Shown: positions 56,001 through 64,000 of the stretch, piece after piece
Numbering within the stretch: position 1 is the first letter of the stretch
How the letters are laid out: the number at the start of each line of letters is the position of its first letter
DNA from: Sphaerolaimus hirsutus
Taxonomy: Eukaryota; Nematoda; Chromadorea; Monhysterida; Sphaerolaimidae
Assembly (NCBI GenBank): GCA_964036195.1
Contig: OZ038457.1
Span: 3,075,180 to 3,139,179, forward strand
Length of the DNA stretch: 64,000 bases
Direction of reading: 5' to 3'
Translations under genes and position numbers: made by a program
The notes under the pieces: model-generated
Told to the model about the DNA's origin: nothing
Databases searched by the model: none
The model's input: only the letters and a program-made list of their open reading frames with translations

Positions 56001-58380
56001 TTTCGAGAAAAAAACGGCGCTACACAGACTGGGTGTCAACTGGTTTCCATGTCAATTCAGATTTTAGTTGACGGGTCGCAGGACCATTTTAAAGTTCACA
56101 TGCGGCAACTTCGAAAGGGAGTTGTTATCGGTAAGCGCATTTGAACAAAACCAAAATAATAAATTCTGAATCTAAACCAGTCCCATGCCATCTCATTGTC
56201 AACTAGTATTTATGTGTACGGCTATTATTATGGCACTATAAATTTCAAAGTTGTCGCAAAACCGACAGCGACAGGCAGTTGCCTGGGCTCGTGAATTTCC
56301 ACCTGCAACTTGGGCAGAGATGGGCGACTTTCTGGCAACTTCTGCGGCGCTTCTTTGGGCGGCAGCGGCTGGGGCCGCGGCGACAGGTCCTTGATGCGCA
56401 GTACCTGCGCACACAAATTTACACAGTGCGGTGTAGGGATGACCGGTGTTCCGTAACGTTACTTTCTAAACGTCTCTAAAAAAGCATTTTTGAACGTTAT
56501 TACAATCTTTTTTAAACACAGGCATCAAAACCTAGTTTTAAAAGTAGTTTTTTAAACGGGGTCGTTTAAAAAGTGAGATTTTGAAATAACTAACCGGAAC
56601 GGGAGGGGGCGGAGGCGGCGGCGGCTGCTTGGCACGCACCAAACCCAAACTGAAGGCGTTGAATTCGCTGAAGTCGGGCATGTAGTCGAAATCGCCGCCT
56701 GATTGACATCGATTGAAAACATATTTTGATGTGTTTTTTCATCAATTTTTGTGGTCCACGTGAAAACGTGCAACATATTCGACACGACATTGTCCTGTCC
56801 GAAAATAATCGACCTCGATATTCGATCGAAATATTATTTTTATTATTTACAATCCAAAAGACAGCATTTAAAAAAACGGCCCAACTCACTGGCGGGGCCC
56901 TTTGAATCTCGCCGCTTGTCTGCGCTGGCGGCGGCGGTGCTGCGGCGACGCGACGCGCCCACTGCCGCCGCCGCCCCCACGCCGTCCGTATCGCATCTGC
57001 TCGACATGCTACGCTGCTCTTCCTCTGCGCATTTGGTGGGTACGCATCCTCCAGGGCCGTATCCAGCGGGGGGGGGGGGGCGGGGGGGGGGGGCTGCAGT
57101 CCCCCCCTTCCCAGGGCGAGACCAGAAAGTGACATCAGAGTTGCTCCATAAATCGTGTGGCCGCAAATCGTGATAAATACACTCAATGTTGTGCTTTTTG
57201 CTGTTTTGTATGTATATTTACATACATATATAGCGTTCCATGGCGCTGGCGCCAACGCCAATGGCGCCTTCTAATGGCGCCAGCACCATGGCGCCATTCC
57301 GCCACTATGTAGCTAACATTAGAGCCCCCCCCCTCGCCGGCCTCCGTAAACAAGCAGCCCCCCCGCTCAAAAATCCTGGATAAGTCCCTGGCATCCTCTG
57401 TTTTAATAGCTATTTTAATTTTTCAGATGGGGGGGGTTACGCGCAAATGCGTACAATCAGCGATGCAAAATCATAACCGGGGAACATATACAACTTTCAA
57501 AAAGTTTTCTTGGTATTTCTATTTCTACATGTGGTACAAGGTCGTGTCTGGGGGTGTCTCTAAATAGATATTTGTTCTACAGTATTGCACATGCAAATTA
57601 ATATCCCAATTACATTCTGACGTCGCAAAAAAACCCTCACAACCCCCCAAACCCAACCAGCTCTCCTCAGCTTCTCATCAATAGCGGTCATATAAGCGGG
57701 TATAAACTCGGGCCTAGTCTGCAGTTCCTTCTTAGCAGGCTTCACGTGTCTCACGACTCTGGGGGTGCCCACGGGCAGGCGGGGCGCCCCGTCGGGAAAG
57801 GGCACAGGCTCGACTTGTTTGAGCATGTCCCACAACTGGCGGTCGGTGCAGCGCAGCACGTTGTCCATGGCCAGGCCCACGTCGTCGATGCGCAAGCGCG
57901 ACAGACGCTCTGGGGTGGGGTCGAGGTTGCAATTGGGAGTGCAGTGGGAAACAAAGAGAGTCGATTAAGGCTGAATGTGAAACGCACTGCAATAAAACGT
58001 AAAATTTAAAACAAGTAACAAGTTACGTTAAGTTACATTTAACCGACATATATAGCTTAAATTCACAATAATCGTGCGATTTGGCAAAGTTCCAAAACCA
58101 GTGACACTCACCATTCTGCTGAATTCGAGCGGCTTCAGATGCCAAAGATTTCAGGGCAACTTCGTAAATTGCCGTCAAAATGTCTGCCGCGTCCTCGGCG
58201 ACCACACTGCGGACCATTTGCACAGTTACGGATTTGCAAATTGTGGAAAATTATACCAGTCGAAAACGATCAAAGAAGCCATTACCTGAACCCTAAGTTT
58301 GCGCAGATGAGCATCGTAGATTTGCGTAAATGAGCCGCTAAATACTGCCTCTCGTTAGCCACCTTCGAAACGGCAGCCAT
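44039..58380 (-). CDS. TAF3: TFIID subunit TAF3 (histone fold plus PHD finger)
   Basis: Minus-strand gene, 17 exons: 58286-58380, 58112-58206, 57658-57909, 56890-57024, 56595-56698, 56267-56404, 55726-55837, 51381-51545, 50678-50897, 49755-50162, 49187-49455, 48791-48992, 47658-47838, 47020-47133, 46127-46766, 44924-45110, 44039-44174; 3453 nt, 1150 aa, every phase closes. The N-terminal histone fold (about 10-105) runs AAHLRKSTMLICANLGF to LSRLRIDDVGLAMDNV; EPVPFPDGAPRLPVGTPRVV and EFIPAYM follow, as in TAF3. The middle is disordered: Pro-rich, Lys/Glu-rich, and an Ala/Lys/Thr repeat region (46127-46766). The C-terminal PHD finger is complete C4HC3: C1081, C1084, C1097, C1100, H1105, C1108, C1123, C1126. 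W1079 and M1094 sit where the H3K4me3 cage residues of TAF3 lie. TAF3 anchors TFIID to H3K4me3 promoters and pairs with TAF10 (family knowledge). Confidence 0.93.
44535..44776. mobile_element. GGGCCAGTTCCGC-family palindromic element
   Basis: Plus strand: CAG, then GGGCCAGTTCCGCAAAATGA...TCATTTTGCGGAACCGGCAC, then CAG. The flanking CAG pair fits a 3-bp target duplication. Termini resemble those of the introner-like elements (GTGCC). It lies in the last TAF3 intron; it does not define that intron's ends. Confidence 0.65.
45382..45602. repeat. GCGGGATAGGCCAAAATG palindrome, copy 1
   Basis: ATTCCGCATTTTGGCCTAT...ATAGGCCAAAATGCGGAAT arms, with CATCCCGCACATTTAGCTGC inner arms and a GATAGGCAGTGTGCGTGATG loop. 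TAF3 intron 45111-46126. Confidence 0.75.
45919..46083. repeat. GCGGGATAGGCCAAAATG palindrome, copy 2 with inverted loop
   Basis: Shares both outer arms with copy 1, but the central segment (CATCACGCACACTGCCTATC) is in the opposite orientation and one inner arm is lost. Recombination between the arms would produce this. Confidence 0.7.
46127..46766 (-). other. TAF3 exon encoding Ala/Lys/Thr-rich repeats
   Basis: Exon 15 encodes 213 residues. About half are degenerate repeats of the type AAKASTP, AAKAAT and GAAKA, basic and alanine-rich like a histone H1 tail. The DNA shows TTTGCTGCAGCAGGAGTTGA-like units in tandem (46190-46510). It lies just before the PHD finger. Confidence 0.85.
47197..47372. 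mobile_element. GTnnCAGTCCC-family palindromic element
   Basis: CACGTCCCCAGCCCTATAAA...ACATTACAGGGCTCGGGACTGCCCC with TCAAGTGT/ACACTTGA arms. It lies in a TAF3 intron, related to 19828 and 25914. Confidence 0.55.
48173..48653. mobile_element. hAT-like MITE (CATAGTTGTTAAAA...TTTTAACAACTGTG)
   Basis: Exact 8-bp TSD CAGGGCGG at 48165-48172 and 48654-48661. The interior is repeated ACGTTTACGTTT/AAGTAAA motifs. It lies in the TAF3 intron 47839-48790. Confidence 0.88.
50512..50662. mobile_element. GGGCCAGTCCCGC-family palindromic element
   Basis: GGGCCAGTCCCGCAAATTCA...TTGCGGAACTGGCAC; flanks CAG and CTG. It starts 15 bp inside the TAF3 intron whose donor is at 50677, so on the coding strand it lies immediately downstream of a splice donor. 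Confidence 0.65.
52138..53922. repeat. Diverged TA-family element with internal direct duplication
   Basis: The left end ACCATATTACCTCGAATTAA and the right end TTTCAAGGTAATACAGTA are inverted. Inside, a block of about 150 bp (52928-53083: AATCAGCCAGCT, TAATCAACCCCAAATACAA, ATTTGGATAATCTGTATACT) recurs directly at 53459-53610. CACACTAGTTGACAACTGAA occurs at about 52760 and 53125. It sits in the longest TAF3 intron (51546-55725), where no coding sequence was found. Confidence 0.5.
54578..55267. mobile_element. hAT-like element (TAGGGTTGG family), 690 bp
   Basis: TAGGGTTGGCCGATG...CCAACCCTA with the exact TSD TTTATGAG at 54570-54577 and 55268-55275. Long T/A runs with AACGTT at both ends; the GCGCGCAAGCGCGC core is at about 54729. 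Same interior as 60400-61102. No transposase domain. TAF3 intron 51546-55725. Confidence 0.9.
57052..57390. mobile_element. hAT-like MITE (CAGGGCCGTATCCAGC)
   Basis: Exact TSD GCATCCTC at 57044-57051 and 57391-57398. G/C runs and a GGCGCCAGCACCATGGCGCC core. TAF3 intron 57025-57657. Confidence 0.88.
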
Positions 58381-58814
58381 CGCGGTCTAACGTTCGATTT
58401 TCAACAACCTCAATTTCAGACCACTTAAAATCGGCGATACCCGTGTGAAGTTGGCAGTTAGCCAAATAGTGTTTGGATACACCACTTTGTATACCGCTGT
58501 TGACCAAGGCGAACCTGCGCGGCATGCAAGGTGTGTGGTCCGCCAATACCGACTACTTCCAATCACATTTAGCGGCCATTACGTGACTCGGACGGAAATC
58601 CTGCGCCTTTGACTCCCATTCATACAATAGGTAATTGTATCCACATACAAAGTTGGACGTGGGCCAACTTTACATACGTGCCCCGATCACTAAAAATTTA
58701 TCTTTTTACAACACCGCCATTTGCATAAAACTTTGCATAGGCCAACCGAGCTTTGCAAACGTCGCCCGATAAAAAAGCTACAAAAAAAATAAATCCGTGA
58801 AAGACGTCAGAAAA
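58381..58814. promoter_or_regulatory. Bidirectional promoter region between TAF3 and UFL1
   Basis: 434 bp separate the divergent TAF3 and UFL1 start codons. It is the only long non-coding stretch in this part of the window without a recognisable transposon. GCGGCCATTACGTGAC near 58572 contains a YY1-like GCCAT and a CRE/E-box-like TTACGTGAC, and CGGAAAT nearby is ETS-like. These are motif resemblances only. No TATA box is evident. Confidence 0.5.
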
Positions 58815-61237
58815 ATGTCCTCATGGGCGGAGATTCAGCGTTTGGCGGCGGACTTGCAGCGTGTTCAGCTTGGCGCATCGTCGAAAAAGTTGGTTTACCG
58901 CCTTTTAAACCCTAAACGTGTAAGCTTTAGTCTTTTGTAGCCTTGACATTGAGTTTGGCGCTGTGCCAATTACCATTTCCAGTTGTTCGTGTAGAATACA
59001 TATACTCGACGTCGACAGACAGCCCACTTAATATGAAAACCTACCAAAACCCATCTGAAAAATGAACCAAAAATTATACAGTTTATCATCGTAATATTTT
59101 GTTTTTACTGTGGAATTATTAATTACCAATGTTATCACAAAATTTAATTCATCAAATTATGGTAGGTTTCTATACTAGAAATGGTGTCCGCCGATTTACA
59201 CACGTTCGCAATACCGCAATAACTGCTAAGGCTGAGCGATCGGAACTGTATCGAAGTTGTGCAAAAGTTGATTTCTCGCGGGCTGGTCGACTTGGTTTGC
59301 TCGCTGGACGCCAAGGACTACGTCACAAGGTCTCACTTGAACACGCAAATCAGAAACGAGTGTGTAGCTAACGATGGTAGGTTTAGCCGCTGGCGCTGTG
59401 CCAAGTTCTGTTTGATGGCTTTTATATTTGTGCACTCACAAAATCCAGATGGGCCCAGCATTAGATAATGCTGCAGCATGCATTAGATTATAGATTATAG
59501 TGAAAAATACAAATAGACAAAATAAATTTTTTCAAAGGTTGTACCAATGTAAGATTAGCGATATTGGGTGATTAGCATAATTTGCTCCAGACATGTAATA
59601 GGTAGTTAGCTGGTGTTTGCTAGTGTTTTAACTGTCTGAATCTATTTACAGAAAGTTGTATCAATAATGTCCATTATTGTTAAAAATCAATTTTTTAGTC
59701 CCTGAACTGCCACAAACCTTTCATTCATAAAAAGTGATGAAAATGGTGATAAAAATGCTTTTGATTTCTCACATTTCAATCACTCACTTTTCAGGGAGGA
59801 TATCACTCACTGATTTATCGAGTGCCCTCAATGTTGATTACCAAGTGGTGGCCGACCAGTGCGAACACATAGCAAAGACAGATGCTTCCAGATTCATTTT
59901 GGCAATGGGCCAACTAATTTCCAGGTTTATTATTTATAAATTTTATATTTTAAAATAAATTTTTATATTTACACTTTTGGTTCCAAATTTACCTAACTGA
60001 AAATTTTGTAAGCTTTTATCCACCTCTGACAGGGATTATTTGGTATCTGTGTGCTCTGAAGTCAATGAAATGCTGCAAGAAAATGGGAAATTGTCTTTGG
60101 CGTCGATTACGAAAACTTATGATCTACCGACGGAACTGTTGCTGAATGAAATACGCTCTGCTCTGGGTAAGCATTTTTTATTTTATATTAATGGTGTTAT
60201 ATTTAGTTGCCTAACACAAAAAGCGCTCGATGTCTATTTATATCTGGTGCTTTTATACTAGTGCTATCGATTTGTCTCCTTGCAGATCAGACTATTCCTC
60301 GGCAAAATTCCCAAATCCCTTTTAAATTCCCAAAATAGCATTTGAAACTTGAAAGCATATCACCCAACACCACTTGACACTTAACTTGTCACTTAAAACT
60401 AGGGTTGGCCGATGTTTTTTTTAAACGTTTTTTATTTAAAAAAAACGTTGTTTTTTTTTAAAACATGATGTCCGAAATGTTTTTGTTTTTTTTTAAAACA
60501 TCGACCGAAATTTTTAGTACTAAGCACTAGGTATTTTGCAAAATTTTTGCGCGCAAGCGCGCAATTTCACACACAAATTGACATTGGTGGTTGTTTTCAT
60601 TGGTTTTGTGGCATTTTTAGTATCAAAGTATCCATTTCTATGTGCTACCATGGGTTAATAAGCCGTCATATGTTGCTGTAGTTATATAATATTGAGGTAA
60701 TGTGCTTCCAAGTACCTCCACAGTGTGTAACATCACTCCCAAAGTAACAACCTCCTTTTTTAACCTTGTTTCATCACTATTCCGTGCGAAACTTTACCTG
60801 AAGTCACGAACATTTGACTATAAGGCGATATACAAACGATATGTCGACAAAAAATGGATATTTTTGACACAAATCACCACTTATAATGCTATCCCATGGC
60901 TCAACAGCCATTATATGGTCATATATAACATCACAGAGTATTGCAACTGTCTGATATACCTATATATGTTGACACAAGGTCATATCTGGGAGCTTTTAAA
61001 AAAAACGTTTTTTATTAAAAAAAAACGTTGTTTTTTTAAAAAAAACGTTGTTGTTTTTTTAAAAACATTGAGTTAAAAAAAACGTTTTTTTTTCCAACCC
61101 TACTTAAAACACACTTAAATCACAGGCAAAACCATCAGTGGGTGCATGGACCCCTCTGACACTGGTTCGCTGGTCACAGATGCACATCTGCACAGCCAGA
61201 GGGCTAACATCGCGGCGGCACTGCTTGCACTTACGAG
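58815..61237 (+). CDS. UFL1: UFM1-protein ligase 1 (UFL1), 5' part; gene continues past window
   Basis: E3 ligase that transfers the ubiquitin-like UFM1 to substrates at the ER with DDRGK1 (family knowledge). Five exons: 58815-58888, 59231-59376, 59795-59924, 60033-60166, 61126-61237, ending in phase 2 with donor AG|GTTAAA; about 198 of the family's roughly 790 residues. The start MSSWAEIQRLAADLQRVQLG matches the UFL1 N-terminus, followed by LSDRNCIEVVQKLI (exon 2), GRISLTDLSSALNVD (exon 3), YLVSVCSEVNEMLQENGKLS and TKTYDLP (exon 4) and GKTISGCMDP (exon 5), the tandem winged-helix region of the family. Exon 1 has no ATG-initiated frame long enough to stand out alone. Intron 4 carries the hAT-like element at 60400-61102. 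The next exon must lie beyond 64000, making the last intron at least 2.7 kb. Confidence 0.92.
60400..61102. mobile_element. hAT-like element (TAGGGTTGG family), 703 bp
   Basis: TAGGGTTGGCCGATG...CCAACCCTA with the exact TSD CTTAAAAC at 60392-60399 and 61103-61110. It ends 23 bp before UFL1 exon 5. Longest intact copy in the window. Confidence 0.92.
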
Positions 61238-61459
61238 GTTAAATTAAATTAGAGTTTTGGGGTTGTATTAAGGGACTTTCGGGTCCAGTGGGCTGTGACG
61301 ATTCGAAAACGTTTTTCGAATTTTTGAATTTTTGTGGCATCATTAGGCCACGTTTACACGGATTTTTTGTGACGACTCAACATCACTAAAAAGTTCAATA
61401 AATTGAGTAAAAAGGTTCCAAATTCATGAGAAAAAGTGGTCAATTGTACATTCGACCGA

Positions 61460-63030
61460 GTCTGCACCGCTTGGCATCTAAACCTGCATGGCATCTGGAC
61501 ACGCGTGGCATGGATTTCTGCCTGCATGGCGTCTATACCCGCGTGGCATCTATCGTCCCATAGATGCCAAGCGGGCTACATGCCTGCACATGACATGCGG
61601 TCTCCATGCCGTGTGGGTGTAGATGCCAAGCAGGCTGAACCCCCCCCCCCCACACACCCACGAGACAGCCTCATGGCCTCTGTGCCTCATGGCAGGCTGT
61701 TGCGCGCCTGTGCATGCATGGTGTCCCAAAATGAATTCTGACAAAAAATGTTTGTTTTTTCAAAAATTCATGCTGAACCTTTACTTGCACAGCTGAAATA
61801 TTACTCGCTGAACCTGTCACCCTGCAACTTATTTTTATAGGAGTACACCTGTTTATCCAGTCCAGTGTATCATGTGCACAAAAAATATGAATTCAAAATG
61901 TCTAAAAATTTCAATGTTTTTCCCAATTATTGTTTTCAGATGTTAAGTGCCTCTGAATTTTTTATTTAAATGCAAATATGAGTACTGTTTGAAATAGGGA
62001 AGAAGGGTAGATAAATACATTCATGGCCATGCAAATTCATACATACAATTCTTTAGTAACCCTGTAAGAGTGGCTACTAGACTAAATTTTTATCAAGCCA
62101 TTTTTTGGTAGGAATTGCATTTTGGGACACCATGCATGTAAAAGCCTCAGTGTTAAGGGGCAACACTCAAATTGATCTGGGTAGTGTGGTGAGATATGCA
62201 TTGAATATTGTGTACATGGTGGCTTAGAAAAGATGGTCAAATTAGATATTTTTTAACAGATTTTCTGGGATCATATTTAATTTAATTTCCTCAAAATCAG
62301 CCAATTTGAAATGTGAAATTGAGAGAAAATATTGATCAATATATTTAGTGTTGTGTTCATCCAAATACTGTGTTTGATTGAAATTTAGCCATATGCACTA
62401 AACTAGGAAACTAGGAATCCACTAATGTAGGCCACCCTGTAAATGAGTTAAAATTCCATGTGAACACTGCTGGAACTCAGTTGTGGCCCAATACACATGG
62501 AAGTTTACAAAGCTGTTTCCAAAAATGATCAATCTATTTGAGTGTTGCCCCTCTACACTGAGGCTTTTTACATGCATGGTGTCCCAAAATGCTATTCCCA
62601 CAAAAAAATGGCTTGATAAAAATTTATTCTAGTAGCCACTCTTACAGGGTTACTAAAGAATTGTATTTTTGAATTTACATGGGCATGCATGTATCTACCC
62701 TTCTTCCCCATTTCAAATGGTACTCATATTTGCATTTAAATAAAAAAATTCAGAGACACTTGACATCTGAAAATAATAATTGGGAAAAACATTGAAATTT
62801 TTACACATTTTGAATTCATATTTTTTTGTGCACATGATACACTGGAGATGTAGACCCCCCCCCCCCCCTGCCCGCTTGGCATCTGGCCCTACCCGCCCGT
62901 TTGGCATCTATGCCACAGTCTGCTTGGCATCCAGCATTGGATAGATGCCAAGCAGGTCTAGATGCCAAGCAGGCAGAAATCCATGCTATCCGGGTCCAGA
63001 TGCCAAGCTGATTAGATGCCATTTAGGCCT
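61460..63030. repeat. 1.6-kb imperfect palindrome with AGATGCCAAGC repeats
   Basis: Both ends carry many copies of AGATGCCAAGC/GCTTGGCATCT and the phrase GGATTTCTGCCTGC in opposed orientation. Inner arms (61842-62160 and 62540-62860) are complementary over about 300 bp, including ATGCATGGTGTCCCAAAATG. The centre is near 62350. It lies in the last UFL1 intron of the window; no coding frame. Confidence 0.7.
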
Positions 63031-63040
63031 GACCCCATTT

Positions 63041-63670
63041 GACCTAGGCGAATATAGATGTCAAATTGCAGAATCGTGTTTATAGCTTAGAGTTATAGAC
63101 GTTTGAAAGAAATTTGCCGTTGTCAGACAGTCTTCCGACAGCCAGCAACAACGGCAAAATTGTTTCAAACGTATATAGGTCTAAGCTAAAAGCACGATTC
63201 TGCAATTTGACATGCGTATTCACCTAGGTCAGGGACGTATCCAGGATTTTTGAGCGGGGGGGGGGCTGCTTGTTTACGGAGGCCGGCGAGCGGGGGGGGG
63301 GGGCTCACCCCCCCCTAAAATTTTATGTACAGAGTGGCGGAATGGCGCCATGGCGCTGGCACCACTAGTAGACGCAACGCCATGGCGCCATTGGCGTTGG
63401 CGCCAGCGCCATGGAACGCTGTATTTGTATGTAAATATACATTCAAATACAGCAAACAGCACATAATTGAGTATATTTAAATTGATTTCGGCCACAGGGA
63501 GCAAATCTGCCGATAATACATTATGTCTGGCGAAAAATGCGCGCTTGCGCGCAAAAAATGTTTACGCTGATCTTGAAAAAGTGCCATTTTCCGGCCACTT
63601 TCTGGTCTCACCCCGGGAGGGGGGGGCCGCAGTCTCCCCGCCCCCCCCTGGATACGGCGCTGACCTAGGT
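63041..63670. repeat. GACCTAGG palindrome split by an hAT-like insertion
   Basis: GACCTAGGCGAATATAGATG at 63041 and TTGACATGCGTATTCACCTAGGTC ending at 63230 are inverted, with CAAATTGCAGAATCGTG arms and a TTTGAAA/TTTCAAA inner pair. The element 63230-63662 is inserted at its right end. Confidence 0.65.
63230..63662. mobile_element. hAT-like MITE (CAGGGACGTATCCAGG)
   Basis: Exact TSD ACCTAGGT at 63222-63229 and 63663-63670. Contains the inverted GCGCGCTTGCGCGC core and GGCGCCATGGCGC palindromes. Confidence 0.88.
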
Positions 63671-63749
63671 CGAATATACAGTTAACCATTTTTCCCCATG
63701 AATATGGCACCTTTTTACTCAACTTATTGAACTTTTTAGTGATGTTGAG

Positions 63750-64000
63750 TAGGGTTGGAAAAAAAACGTTTTTTTTAACTCGATGTTTTTTTTAAAAAAA
63801 CGTTGTTTTTTTAAAAGCTCCCAGATATGACCTAGTGTCAACATATATACGTATATCAGACACTGGCAATACTCTGTGATGTTAAATATGACCATATAAT
63901 GGCTGTGGAGCCATGGGATAGCATTATAAGTGGTGATTTGTGTCAAAAATATCCATTTTTCGTCGACATATCGTTCGTATATCGCCTTATAGTCGAATGT
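63750..64000. mobile_element. TAGGGTTGG-family hAT-like element, cut by window end
   Basis: TAGGGTTGGAAAAAAAACG followed by the complement of the interior of 54578/60400 (CTCCCAGATATGACC, TATCGTTCGTATATCGCC). It is inverted relative to the 60400 copy. Confidence 0.85.

Noticed and set aside
60702..61076. 124-aa open frame inside the hAT-like element at 60400
   Set aside because: No transposase or zinc-finger motif is visible; the matching region at 54578-55267 is not open over the same length.

Overview
The window is nuclear DNA of an animal, most likely an invertebrate. The evidence is eight metazoan-type genes split by GT-AG introns, GC-rich coding exons in AT-rich non-coding DNA, and a very high density of short inverted-repeat (MITE-like) elements. 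I cannot name the species. All exon models were built by hand from homology recalled from memory, splice consensus and reading-frame phase. In every model the splice phases close. Individual boundaries could still be off by a few bases where alternative GT/AG sites exist.

Layout: (1) 265-7545 (+), the 3' two-thirds of an ATAD5/ELG1-like RFC-type clamp unloader, whose 5' end lies outside the window. (2) 10068-15993 (+), complete CDC37, the kinase-specific Hsp90 co-chaperone. (3) 18645-21779 (-), a Maf-family bZIP factor. (4) 22895-37050 (+), RTEL1 DNA helicase, complete except for a missing exon that should carry the DEAH box. (5) 23637-25333 (-), a small major-sperm-protein (MSP) domain gene nested antisense in RTEL1 intron 1. 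(6) 37910-41219 (+), ZNF830. (7) 44039-58380 (-), TAF3, with an N-terminal histone fold and a C-terminal PHD finger in 17 exons. (8) 58815-61237 and beyond (+), the 5' part of UFL1, the UFM1 E3 ligase. Maf/RTEL1 and TAF3/UFL1 are head-to-head pairs; ZNF830 and TAF3 converge. There is no operon logic. ATAD5 and RTEL1 both act in replication and genome stability, but their proximity looks incidental.

Non-coding DNA is dominated by non-autonomous DNA transposons, many with intact target-site duplications (TSDs). They include hAT-like elements with 8-bp TSDs (CAGGG..., TAGGGTTGG..., CAnAGTTG... and CAGGGGTCTCC... families), TA-flanked elements (CCGTATTTCCTCGAAATA..., a 918-bp element with about 265-bp arms), a TTAA-flanked palindrome, and a group with AGTTGACA-rich arms. 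Several are nested up to three deep. No transposase gene was seen.

The most interesting observation is a family of inverted-repeat elements with termini like GTGCC(A)nTTCC/GTGGCAGTCCC. Three copies coincide exactly with whole introns (in CDC37, Maf and RTEL1), with the element's own GT as donor and a 3' CAG as acceptor. This is what an introner (intron-generating transposon) should look like. Other copies of the same or related families sit inside larger introns.
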